A stretch of DNA of 16,280 nucleotides from an uncultured Pseudomonadota bacterium (GTDB taxonomy: Bacteria > Pseudomonadota > Gammaproteobacteria > Burkholderiales > SG8-41). The stretch covers positions 1-16,280 of the forward strand of contig CAMPGR010000087.1 of assembly GCA_946885605.1 (NCBI GenBank), in the 5' to 3' direction. Below the pieces are notes generated by a model. That model was not told the DNA's origin and did no database searches. It worked only from the letters and a program-made list of their open reading frames with translations. Position numbers and translations under genes: made by a program. This document shows, one piece after another, positions 1-6,309 of this stretch. Every line of letters starts with the position of its first letter. Positions within the stretch are counted from its first letter, which is position 1.

Positions 1-2
1 TT

Positions 3-70
3 CACCCTTGAGGGGGAAGGAGAGGAACACTAAGCCCGGATCCCGACCTACACCCTTGAGGGTGAAGGAG
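3..70. repeat. Pair of REP-like direct repeats, each a short palindrome
   Basis: Two 20-base copies lie at 3-22 and 51-70, 48 bp apart start to start, and differ at one position. The second copy contains CACCCT and AGGGTG separated by two bases, so it is nearly self-complementary; in the first copy one base breaks the symmetry. They lie just past the stop codon of the lipoprotein gene, where dispersed intergenic palindromes or rho-dependent 3' ends are common. No T-tract follows, so this is not a classical intrinsic terminator. Assignment to a REP family is an inference. Confidence 0.5.
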
Positions 71-81
71 ATTGCAACAAC

Positions 82-594
82 CTATGGCGGGCCGGTGAGG
101 AGCCAGCGTTTCGGCTCGAAGCTTTCGATCTCGATAGTGAGTGGCGATGCGACCGGCTCGCTGGTCGCCCTTGCTGCAAACCACCTCTCGCTCTCGAGAT
201 CGATGGCGAGGAAATAGAGCTCGTTGTGACGGAGCCGGATGACCGCGGTGTTCGCGCCCTGTTGCGCGATGTAGGGGCCGTCGAGCACCTGATGTGCGCC
301 GGTGCGATCGCGATCGCCGACGCGGAAGCGGCGCACCTGCATGAGCACACCGAAGCTTGCGCCCGCTGGGACGCGTTGCGGTGCGAAGCCTTGCTCGTTG
401 CCGTACGCCGAGGGCTCCACCGAAAACGGTACGCCGGTTCGGTTGACGATTTGCAGGACATACGGCGGCGAGACGGTTTCGTAGCTGACTTCGCCCGGCA
501 GGAACACATAGGTGTAACAGCCGGCGAGGAGCGCGAGCACGAGCAGCAGCGCCGCCCACCTCGCTTCAGCGATATGGCGACCGGTCGTGCTCAT
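82..594 (-). CDS. Small outer-membrane-type lipoprotein of unknown function
   Basis: A 170-aa protein with a typical lipoprotein signal: a short N-region, a hydrophobic stretch at about residues 13-24 and the lipobox L-L-A-G-C with the lipidated cysteine at residue 26. The residue after Cys is Tyr, not Asp, so the inner-membrane retention signal is absent and Lol transport to the outer membrane is expected. The mature part looks beta-rich (for example YVLQIVNRTGVPFSVEP), with no transmembrane segment and no motif I recognise. I chose the ATG at 594 over the in-frame ATG at 612 because it gives a normal-length signal peptide and removes overlap with the upstream hydrolase gene, which ends at 605; the Shine-Dalgarno AAGGG is close and weak. 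The 10-bp gap to the hydrolase suggests co-transcription. Function unknown. Confidence 0.8.
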   Translation of the reverse strand: MSTTGRHIAEARWAALLLVLALLAGCYTYVFLPGEVSYETVSPPYVLQIVNRTGVPFSVEPSAYGNEQGFAPQRVPAGASFGVLMQVRRFRVGDRDRTGAHQVLDGPYIAQQGANTAVIRLRHNELYFLAIDLESERWFAARATSEPVASPLTIEIESFEPKRWLLTGPP

Positions 595-604
595 TGCCCT
601 TGTC

Positions 605-1975
605 TCATGCAAGCGTGAAGCCGTCCACGAGCGTGGAAAATTCTTCGGGAGGCAGTGCGTAAAGGTCCTCAGGAGGACGTGCTCCGGATTTCACCTGGGC
701 GAGAATCGCCGTCACGCGCCGCACGTCTCCGGACGGCGTTGGCGCGACCGGGCGCGGTCCGGCCGGGACCGTGCGGCCGTTCATGATGTCCCAGACGATA
801 TCGAGCACCGTACTATTCTCGGCGACCCCTGCGTGCGCGACGCCGACCACATCGAAGACATTGCGGTCCGGCGTCGTCGCAAGCCGCGCCGACCAGAACG
901 GAACCGTGCCGTCGTGCATCCCGCCGTCGGCGCCATTGTGCGAGACGGGATCGTCGCCTCGGGCATCGGCCTGCCAGCGCATCTCGAACGGCGCATCGGC
1001 ATCGGCGTTTTCGTTGCTGCGGATGTGATAGATGCGGCCTGCCACTTGGGTCGGAAGCCGCGCATCGATCCGCGCAAACTGCAATCGCGCGCTGGTGAGA
1101 TAGTCGTCGACGACGAATGGGGGAAGGCGGCTGCGCATCGACGGCGCAAAGGGATCGCACTCGATCGCCGCGTGTGCCGCATCGCGCACGGGATAGCGGG
1201 CAAGCCCGAGCGCTGCAAAGCGGGGTTCCAGCACACGTTTCGGCGCGGGCAGCAGCAGGTACGCCCCTTTCACCGCCGCCACGATGCGCGCAACGGCCGC
1301 GGCGCCGCCCGTTACGATGTTCGCGAAAGGCTCGCCGACGTAATAGCGCGAGAGATGCGACCACGTGCCGTAGAACGGTGTGCAGCAGGTGACGAGACGC
1401 GCGCACCATGCCGAGACGTTTTCACCCCGCTCCGCGATGTCGTTCAGGAAAAGCTTCGCGACGAGACCGCCCTGGCTGTGGGCGTAGAGCGTAAGTGTGC
1501 GGCGCGGATCGGCGTGGCCGCGGTCGACGACCTTGCGGGCGATGCGGCGCAGGAACGAGCGTACATACATGTACTCGCTCTCCGGCGGGTGGCGCCAGTC
1601 GTAGCCGAGCCCGATGTAATTCGCCTTTCCGCGGAAGAACTCCTGCACGCCTTCGTATTTCTTGACGATGGAGGAAAGCTCGCCGGATGCGACGATCGGA
1701 TGACCGCCGACGTCTTCGCCGTGCTCGTTCATCGCGATCTCGCGCAGCTCGCCACGCAGTGCGGCGGCGAAGTCGAGCCAAAGCTCGTAGAACCCGGTGT
1801 GGGTGAACGGCGTGCCGGAGACGTAGGGCGCGGTGCTGCGGAGGAGACGCGAGCCCATGCCGCCCGGGAGGAGCACGACCGACGGCAGATGCGGATCGTA
1901 GGCATCCGCGAACGCCTCGGCGCGCAGGTCGAGTTCCTTCTGGCGCAGCTCGTCCACTACGCGGGTGTAGCTCAT
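605..1975 (-). CDS. LCAT/PGAP1-like alpha/beta-hydrolase (lipase/acyltransferase type)
   Basis: A 456-aa protein of the alpha/beta-hydrolase fold. The oxyanion strand VVLLPGGMGSRLL is at about residues 33-45, the nucleophile elbow A-H-S-Q-G-G has Ser167, a plausible acid is Asp355 in HDGTVPFW, and a plausible base is His381 in GVAHAG. The spacing and the GYDWR motif (residues 124-128) resemble lecithin:cholesterol acyltransferase-type and related bacterial hydrolases that act on lipids or esters. No signal peptide or membrane segment is visible, so it is probably cytoplasmic. The ATG at 1975 is chosen because AGAGGGAGGA lies 5 nt upstream; the longer in-frame start at 1996 lies upstream of this site. 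The next gene is a lipoprotein 10 bp downstream. The true substrate is unknown; an esterase or PHA-depolymerase-like role is also possible. Confidence 0.82.
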   Translation of the reverse strand: MSYTRVVDELRQKELDLRAEAFADAYDPHLPSVVLLPGGMGSRLLRSTAPYVSGTPFTHTGFYELWLDFAAALRGELREIAMNEHGEDVGGHPIVASGELSSIVKKYEGVQEFFRGKANYIGLGYDWRHPPESEYMYVRSFLRRIARKVVDRGHADPRRTLTLYAHSQGGLVAKLFLNDIAERGENVSAWCARLVTCCTPFYGTWSHLSRYYVGEPFANIVTGGAAAVARIVAAVKGAYLLLPAPKRVLEPRFAALGLARYPVRDAAHAAIECDPFAPSMRSRLPPFVVDDYLTSARLQFARIDARLPTQVAGRIYHIRSNENADADAPFEMRWQADARGDDPVSHNGADGGMHDGTVPFWSARLATTPDRNVFDVVGVAHAGVAENSTVLDIVWDIMNGRTVPAGPRPVAPTPSGDVRRVTAILAQVKSGARPPEDLYALPPEEFSTLVDGFTLA

Positions 1976-2015
1976 GGGGCTCCTCCCTCTGACCACCCCT
2001 TCTCTTCACCACACC

Positions 2016-2091
2016 GCCTCGCGTTGCGAGGCACTCCTCCTCGTCACCACCCCGTCACGGCTGGAGTGACGCCCTCCTCATCTCAGGAGGG
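2016..2091. repeat. Cluster of three short inverted repeats in the gap before the hydrolase gene
   Basis: Three perfect stems follow one another: GCCTCGC/GCGAGGC (2016-2022 and 2026-2032, 3-nt loop), CGTCAC/GTGACG (2053-2058 and 2066-2071, 7-nt loop) and CCCTCCT/AGGAGGG (2072-2078 and 2085-2091, 6-nt loop). They occupy the 147-bp gap between the small barrel protein gene and the hydrolase gene, both on the minus strand. None is followed by a T-run in either direction. They could be a REP/BIME-type element, RNA 3'-end stabilisers, or a rho-dependent termination region. Confidence 0.5.
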
Positions 2092-2122
2092 TCAAGCCTT
2101 GATATGTTCTTTTTCGGTTCGT

Positions 2123-2476
2123 CTAGACGCTCGAGTAAACCAGCGAGCCGAGGCGCTGGCGGCGCGCTTTCATTCTAGGGCGCATCACCGGCGCCCAGCG
2201 GCCGACGTCCGACTTTGCGCGCCATGCCGGCGTGCTCGGCAGATCCGGTTTCGCAATGATATAGAGCGCGGAATAGACAAGCCATCCCTTCTCGTTCAGC
2301 TCGGCGTCACGAAAGCGCATGATGCCAAGCACGCCCTCGACGGTGAGAAGATTCGGCACGTGCTCGGTGTCGTAGATCTCGTTGAATTCGCGCTCGTCCT
2401 CGGGCGCGATTTCGAACGTCACCATGTAGAAGTAGCGCGCTGTGTGCTTTTTTCCGTCAATCACGATCCGGCTCAC
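2123..2476 (-). CDS. Small dimeric alpha/beta-barrel (EthD-like) protein
   Basis: A 117-aa protein. Residues 14-57 (YFYMVTFEIAPEDEREFNEI onwards, then YDTEHVPNLLTVEGVLGIMRF) show the ferredoxin-like beta-alpha-beta pattern of dimeric alpha/beta-barrel proteins such as the EthD-like group. In these families an acidic helix is followed by a D-x-EH-P-LL-x-(V)-x-G segment. Such proteins often accompany aromatic or steroid-type degradation genes, but the sequence does not reveal the reaction. The start is GTG at 2476; an in-frame TGA lies just upstream, so a longer form is excluded, and in-frame starts at residues 5 and 18 are possible. The gene begins 31 bp after the stop of the FAH-family gene, so the two probably share a transcript. 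Confidence 0.7.
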   Translation of the reverse strand: MSRIVIDGKKHTARYFYMVTFEIAPEDEREFNEIYDTEHVPNLLTVEGVLGIMRFRDAELNEKGWLVYSALYIIAKPDLPSTPAWRAKSDVGRWAPVMRPRMKARRQRLGSLVYSSV

Positions 2477-2507
2477 TGTTATTCATATTGCATTGTGCAA
2501 TGCCTGT

Positions 2508-3440
2508 TTAGGGTTTCCTAGCGTATTTGCCGGTCAACTGCGGCGTCTGACCCTCGAGCCCTTTGTTCTGGCGGTCGAGCCGCGTCTCGCGCCCCCACGT
2601 GCGCTTGAGCTCGTCGCGCACGTTGATGCGAAGGCGCCCGAGGCCTTCGACTTCGAGCTCGACGCGGTCGCCGTCCTGGAACGCGCTCAAGCCCCGGTGA
2701 TTCGTGCCGGTGGCGAGGACATCGCCCGGCTCCAGGGTGTGGATCGAGCTCACCCACTCGATGCTGCGCGGGATCTTGTGCGCCATGTCGTCGGTGTTGA
2801 AGTTCTGCTTGAGCTCGCCGTTCACCCAGAGGCGAACCTGCAGCTTGTGCGGATCGGGGATTTCATCTGCCGTGACGAGATAAGGCCCCATCGGCGCAAA
2901 GGTATCGCGCGACTTCATCTGGTAGAACGTATTGCCCGCAGGCGGAAGGCCGCGCGCGGAGCCGTCGATGAAGTTGACGTATCCGAAGATGTGCTCCATC
3001 GCCTTTGCGGCCGGTACGTTCGTCGCGCGCTTGCCGATGACGAGCGCGAGCTCCGCCTCGCCTTCGAAGATCGTCGCCGGAACGTCCGGCAGCACCATGG
3101 TGTCGCCATCGCCGATGACGCCGCTCGGCGACTTGTGAAACGCGTTGATCGGCGCAGGCTCCGAGCGGGTGCCGTCTTCCATGTAATTCACCGCCATGCA
3201 ATCGATGTTGTGCGGCCTGGGGAGCGGCGGGCGGATGCGCACCTGGCTCACGGGGATGCCCTTGCCGGTGGCGGCGGCTTTCTCCAGCTTGTCGCGATAT
3301 TCGGAGAAGCGCTCGATCAACCCGTTGATGAGGTTGTGCGGGCCGGTGTGCGGAATGTCGCGCACGACGCTCGACACGTCGACCACCATATCGCCTTTCA
3401 GCACGCCGAGGGTGAAATCGTTGAAGTAGAGCAGTTTCAT
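2508..3440 (-). CDS. Fumarylacetoacetate hydrolase (FAH) family protein
   Basis: A 310-aa protein with the FAH/FAHD1/HpcE-type catalytic domain in its C-terminal two thirds. The hallmark FEGEAELALVIGK (residues 125-137) supplies the acidic metal ligands, probably Glu128 and Glu130. The next acidic ligand is Asp159 in NFIDGSARG, followed by KSRDTFAPMGPYLVT and the GD-VLATGTNHRG segment (about 239-250). Members hydrolyse C-C bonds of acylpyruvate-type ring-fission products, or decarboxylate or isomerise them, with a divalent metal in the cytoplasm. The start ATG has AGGAG 7 nt upstream. Neighbours are the UGSC-motif gene upstream (69 bp) and the small barrel gene downstream (31 bp). The LigB-like gene in the same array fits an aromatic ring-cleavage pathway. 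The exact substrate cannot be assigned. Confidence 0.9.
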   Translation of the reverse strand: MKLLYFNDFTLGVLKGDMVVDVSSVVRDIPHTGPHNLINGLIERFSEYRDKLEKAAATGKGIPVSQVRIRPPLPRPHNIDCMAVNYMEDGTRSEPAPINAFHKSPSGVIGDGDTMVLPDVPATIFEGEAELALVIGKRATNVPAAKAMEHIFGYVNFIDGSARGLPPAGNTFYQMKSRDTFAPMGPYLVTADEIPDPHKLQVRLWVNGELKQNFNTDDMAHKIPRSIEWVSSIHTLEPGDVLATGTNHRGLSAFQDGDRVELEVEGLGRLRINVRDELKRTWGRETRLDRQNKGLEGQTPQLTGKYARKP

Positions 3441-3462
3441 TTTTTTCTCCTGTCAATTGTTA

Positions 3463-3486
3463 CCCTCCCCGTTGCTAAGGGGAGGG
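3463..3486. repeat. Perfect 8-bp inverted repeat between the UGSC-motif and FAH-family genes
   Basis: CCCTCCCC (3463-3470) pairs perfectly with GGGGAGGG (3479-3486) around an 8-nt loop. It lies 24 bp past the UGSC gene stop and 23 bp before the FAH start, both read on the minus strand. No T-run follows, so it is more likely an RNA-processing or stabilising hairpin, or a dispersed intergenic repeat, than a strong terminator. Confidence 0.5.
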
Positions 3487-3509
3487 AATGATCCAGGTGC
3501 GGCGCTATT

Positions 3510-4046
3510 TCAAGCTTTCTGGCCTTCGAGCAGCAGCCGCACCACTTCGGGCGCGATCGCGGCGGCGCGCCGGTCGAGCTCGGCGGGCGTCAGGTTCGCG
3601 ATCGGGTGCGGCATCGCGATGAAGCGGAAATCCGGAAGACCCCAGGTGCGCGCCATCGCGCGGCCCGTCACCTTGAACACTTCCGTCACGATGGATGCCG
3701 ACGGAACGCCCTGCTGTTCGAAAACGATACTGTCGAGCACACTGCCCGAGCTGCAGGACCCTCAATCGCCGATGCCGGCGACCACCACATCGCAGTTCGA
3801 CTTGTACTCCTCGATCATCTCCGGTGACGGCGCGGCGCCGGCGCTGCGCTTCTTGCGGATGACGTGCGATTTCGCGCCGTGCTCGCGCTCGAGGATCGCA
3901 GCGATGCGCACCAGGAGCTGATCGGAGTTGTGCTTGGTGTTGTCCACCAAGCCGATGCGCAGCCCTTCGAGCGACTTTGGGCGTGGCGTGTAGCTGATGC
4001 GCCGCCCCGTCGCTTCGGTGGTCGGATCGTAGATATACATGGTCAT
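3510..4046 (-). CDS. Candidate selenoprotein, UGSC family (Sec at codon 95, in-frame TGA)
   Basis: Read through one in-frame TGA (3762-3764), this is a 178-aa protein. Residues 1-94 look Rossmann-like alpha/beta: YIYDPTTEATG, then LEGLRIGLVDNTKHNSD, then the strand CDVVVAGIGD. The TGA is followed by G-S-C-S-S-G-S-V-L-D-S-I, which gives a U95-G-S-C98 redox-type UxxC motif, and the reading frame continues for 83 more residues to a TGA stop. Three lines support selenocysteine: the second gene in this window has TGA at the homologous codon, homology continues on both sides of it, and a SECIS-type hairpin follows. I recall public annotation naming such proteins 'UGSC family (seleno)protein'. The start ATG 4046 has GAGGAG 6 nt upstream; the longer in-frame ATG at 4142 lies in a hairpin. 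Its likely partner gene lies directly upstream. The alternative is a nonsense-mutated gene with a Cys homologue elsewhere. Confidence 0.85.
3730..3756 (-). promoter_or_regulatory. Candidate bacterial SECIS hairpin after the UGSC TGA
   Basis: Starting 12 nt after the TGA, TCGGGCA pairs with TGCTCGA (one G-U pair) around the three-base loop GTG. The apical stem-loop covers 3733-3749, with the loop beginning 19 nt after the TGA. A lower CTG/CAG stem (3754-3756 with 3730-3732) extends it across a four-base bulge. Known bacterial SECIS elements have a small apical loop with a G in the first two bases, roughly 16-37 nt after the UGA, bound by SelB. This hairpin meets that description. It lies inside the coding sequence, as expected in bacteria. 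Confidence 0.65.
3762..3764 (-). other. In-frame TGA read as selenocysteine (Sec95)
   Basis: The codon order on the minus strand is GGC GAT TGA GGG TCC TGC, giving G-D-U-G-S-C. The same frame stays open on both sides. TGA is an ordinary stop elsewhere in the window (for example the second Bug gene at 11005-11007, and this gene's own end at 3510-3512), so genome-wide recoding is not the explanation. Confidence 0.8.
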
Positions 4047-4106
4047 GTTGCGCTCCTCTTCCGTGTAACTCTCACTTTTCCATTTGCCTCTGGTTTCCGG
4101 CTTACG

Positions 4107-4157
4107 CCATAAAAAGGGGCCAGGGTTGGGAAATTCGACCATGGCCCCTTTTTATGG
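4107..4157. terminator. Perfect 16-bp-arm hairpin with A5/T5 flanks; bidirectional terminator or attenuator
   Basis: The arms CCATAAAAAGGGGCCA (4107-4122) and TGGCCCCTTTTTATGG (4142-4157) are perfectly complementary around a 19-nt loop. Read on either strand, the GGGGCC...GGCCCC core is followed by TTTTT, which is the form of a bidirectional intrinsic terminator. The TAA stop of the upstream 346-aa gene (4152-4154) lies inside the arm. The small UGSC gene starts 60 bp further on, so the element sits exactly between the two partner genes and could lower expression of the second. The loop-proximal AATTCGA and CCCCTTTTT also occur at 5243-5265, so it may belong to a dispersed repeat family. Confidence 0.75.
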
Positions 4158-5192
4158 TCGGCGGATTTCGCGGCTCACGCTCTGCGAGCCTTTCTTGCTG
4201 CCCCAGCCGGGAATGAATGCCGACTGCACGCCCGCCCGGCCGCCCGCGGCGATCACAAGGAAATCCTGCGGCGATTCCACCAGCGGATACATGGTGTACT
4301 CGTCTTCCGAGGTGACTTCGCCGGGCAGGAGATTCGCCCGCTTGAGTTCCGCGATGCTGGACTGCGAATGCTCGTAGCAATAGCGCTGCACGTCTTCGCG
4401 CCTCCAGCCCGCTTTCTTCATGATCGCCATGTGCTCGCCCGCAAAGACGAGTGCGTACTGCGGCTGGCGCGCGGTACCGGCAGAAATGCGCATCGTCGCG
4501 CAGCAGGTGGCAAGTACGCCCTCCGGCGTCGCACTCAGTCGGTTCGAGTACTGATGCGGCGCGTAGGCGGCAAAGATGGTGACGACGTTCCGGTCAGCGC
4601 GAAAGCCGCGCGTCGTGTGGAACGGCGGCCACGGGCTCTCCGCTTCGTTCTCCGCGATGCAGAAAGTGTATTTACCTGCGTGACCGAGGCTGCTGCGATC
4701 GAGTTCTCCGGGGAGCGTCCCGATCACGTTGCGCATGATGAGCCGCACGGCACGCCCGATCGTTGCGTTGGCGCGCCAGCCGGGGCCGAAGAGATTGTTC
4801 TCGCAGTTGATGTCGAGCTCGCGCGCGATCGGCCCGTTCACCACCATGAACACCGCGGAACCGCCGGTGCTTGTGGCGGGGCCGTGGTAGCCATAGAGCG
4901 GATCGCCGAGCGCCTCGACTGCCGCCGCGACGACCGGCATGTATTCGGGCTTGCATCCCGCCATCGCGGCGTTGATCGCCGCCTTCTCCGCCGTGACGGA
5001 AACCTGCCGGTTCTCGATGAAGGCCAGCTGCTGCTCAGGCTTGAGTCCCGCCGCGTCGAGCATCGCCCCGATACGTTCGGCGGTCGGCGGCACTACGGGA
5101 AATCCATCGGTCCAGCCCTTTGCGTAGCACAGCTCCATCGCGGCATCCGCATCGGACACCTCGTGACGCCGGGATTTCAACTCGATCTGCAC
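4152..5192 (-). CDS. Uncharacterised protein, probable partner of the UGSC selenoprotein
   Basis: A 346-aa protein with no signal peptide and no membrane segments; probably cytoplasmic. I do not recognise a named enzyme family. Conserved-looking blocks are WTDGFPVVPPT (27-37), AMAGCKPEYMPV (76-87, Cys80), VVNGPI (117-122), ANATIGRAVRL (141-151), PGELDRSSLGHAGKYTFC (161-178) and a C-terminal VIAAGGRAGVQSAFIPGWG (313-331). All but one of these blocks have clear counterparts in the C-terminal two thirds of the TGA-containing gene at 13520-15226; the PGELDRSS block aligns only loosely there. In that gene the family is fused behind the UGSC-type domain. This supports a physical or functional complex with the small selenoprotein encoded 105 bp downstream. 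The start is GTG 5192 with AGAGGGG 5 nt upstream; the alternative ATG at residue 19 would lose little. Reaction unknown; do not read an activity into it. Confidence 0.85.
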   Translation of the reverse strand: MQIELKSRRHEVSDADAAMELCYAKGWTDGFPVVPPTAERIGAMLDAAGLKPEQQLAFIENRQVSVTAEKAAINAAMAGCKPEYMPVVAAAVEALGDPLYGYHGPATSTGGSAVFMVVNGPIARELDINCENNLFGPGWRANATIGRAVRLIMRNVIGTLPGELDRSSLGHAGKYTFCIAENEAESPWPPFHTTRGFRADRNVVTIFAAYAPHQYSNRLSATPEGVLATCCATMRISAGTARQPQYALVFAGEHMAIMKKAGWRREDVQRYCYEHSQSSIAELKRANLLPGEVTSEDEYTMYPLVESPQDFLVIAAGGRAGVQSAFIPGWGSKKGSQSVSREIRRP

Positions 5193-5219
5193 GTGACCCC
5201 TCTTCTCACCGGGTTGAGC

Positions 5220-5265
5220 TTCGAATTTTTATCAGTGCATTGAATTCGATGCCTGACCCCTTTTT
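5220..5265. repeat. REP-like element between the SDR and 346-aa genes
   Basis: TCGAATT (5221-5227) and AATTCGA (5243-5249) form a 7-bp inverted repeat. It is followed by TGACCCCTTTTT (5254-5265), close to the TGGCCCCTTTTT arm of the hairpin at 4107-4157, which is likewise preceded by AATTCGA. The two intergenic regions therefore appear to carry related elements. On the minus strand this lies upstream of the GTG start of the 346-aa gene and downstream of the SDR gene. Confidence 0.4.
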
Positions 5266-5288
5266 GTATTATGCCACCGTGCACAGCA

Positions 5289-6101
5289 TTACTCCTCGCC
5301 GGTGTAGAACCTGAGATATGACGAGCGCCCGCCGTCGGCAGCTATCGTGGTGCCCGTCAGCGCGCATGAATCGTCGCAGGCGAGAAAGAGTGCAATCGCG
5401 GCGATATCCGAGGGCTCGCTCACGGAATACGGGTAGAGTTTCTGCGCGATCATCCTCTCGCGCGCCGCAGCGCTAGGCTTCTCCGCCTGCATCCAATCCT
5501 TGTTCTCGTAGCGCTTGATCTGCCGCTCGGTGCGCACGGATCCGGGCGCGATCGCGTTCGCGCGGATGCGATGTTCGACGTATTGCGCTGCGAGCGTTTT
5601 AGTGAATGAAATGATGCCGCCTTTCGTCGCCGCGTACGCCGGTTTCACGGAACCCATGAGCCCGAGGTGTGACGTCACGTTGACGATCGAGCCACCGCCC
5701 GCGCGCATCATGTGCGGGATGCCGTGACGGCAGACCAGGAAGGGATGCAGCAGGTTGAGCGCGATCGTGCGCTGCCATACGGCGAGATCCATTTCGTGCA
5801 CCGGCACGTCCTCCTGCAGCGAGCCGCCCGCACAGTTCATCAGCGCGTCGAGCCGCCCGAAGCGCGCGACCGTCGCGTCGATCGCGCGCTTCACGCTCTC
5901 GTCCTGCGTGACGTCGGTCTCGAGGTAGAGCGCCTCTCCCCCCGCTCTGCGCACTTCCGCCTCGGCGGCGCGCCCGGCTTCCGCGTTGATGTCCGCAATC
6001 GCGACCCTGGCCCCCTCGCGCGCAAAGAGCAGCGCGCTCGCTTTTGCGATGCCGGCGCCGGCGCCGGTCAAGAATGCGACCTTCCCGTCAAGCTTGCCCA
6101 T
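5289..6101 (-). CDS. Short-chain dehydrogenase/reductase (SDR), NAD-type
   Basis: A 270-aa classical SDR. The nucleotide-binding motif TGAGAGIA (12-19) has Ala in place of the usual last Gly. Asp37 at the end of the second strand (VAIADIN) favours NAD(H) over NADP(H). NCAGG (89-93), Asn116, Ser144 (NVTSHLG), Tyr156 and Lys160 (YAATK) supply the catalytic tetrad. The C-terminal LTGTTIAADGG is typical of FabG-like members. It should oxidise or reduce an alcohol/ketone in the cytoplasm; the substrate is not readable. The ATG at 6101 has AAGGA 5 nt upstream. It is the first gene before the 346-aa/UGSC pair on the same strand, with a 96-bp gap containing a REP-like repeat. Confidence 0.93.
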   Translation of the reverse strand: MGKLDGKVAFLTGAGAGIAKASALLFAREGARVAIADINAEAGRAAEAEVRRAGGEALYLETDVTQDESVKRAIDATVARFGRLDALMNCAGGSLQEDVPVHEMDLAVWQRTIALNLLHPFLVCRHGIPHMMRAGGGSIVNVTSHLGLMGSVKPAYAATKGGIISFTKTLAAQYVEHRIRANAIAPGSVRTERQIKRYENKDWMQAEKPSAAARERMIAQKLYPYSVSEPSDIAAIALFLACDDSCALTGTTIAADGGRSSYLRFYTGEE

Positions 6102-6265
6102 CAGCGTCCTTCTTCAATCTGGTTCTCCTCAATTCGCTTCGCGAGGCCGATATCCCGCTTTCATCGATGCGTAATCGCGCTCGAGTCCCATCGCTCACGT
6201 ACCGAACGCATTCGTTGCGAGTCGTTCTTCTTCGGGTGCAGACGCGCCGCCGCGCGAGCGCAGCC

Positions 6266-6271
6266 ATTATA
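6266..6271 (-). promoter_or_regulatory. Possible -10 box upstream of the SDR gene
   Basis: The 208-bp gap 6102-6309 holds no gene that I can support. On the minus strand it contains an exact TATAAT (6271 to 6266), about 165 bp before the SDR start and just after the end of the LigB-like gene. No convincing -35 box lies at the right distance, so this is only a candidate promoter for the SDR and following genes. Confidence 0.3.
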
Positions 6272-6309
6272 GGGGCACGCGCAGGTTGAGGCCGATGCTT
6301 TCGCAGCGC

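Noticed and set aside
2490..2503. GCATTG/CAATGC palindrome upstream of the barrel-protein start as an operator
   Set aside because: It is short, has a two-base centre, is alone in the window and lies in a 31-bp intra-operon gap; there is not enough to call a binding site.
587..2521. 644-codon open frame on the plus strand
   Set aside because: It runs antisense across the hydrolase gene, the barrel-protein gene and their gap, is Arg/Ala-rich and has no motif. The minus-strand hydrolase has a full catalytic triad and ribosome-binding site.
3510..4142. Interpretation of the UGSC locus as a pseudogene with a nonsense codon
   Set aside because: The frame, the UxxC context, the hairpin and the identical arrangement in a second gene all favour decoding of TGA. 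Only the absence of Sec machinery in the genome could revive this view.
4047..4142. Longer N-terminus of the UGSC protein starting at 4142
   Set aside because: That ATG lies in the arm of the perfect inverted repeat. The added 32 residues have no counterpart in the second locus, and a good Shine-Dalgarno site precedes the ATG at 4046.
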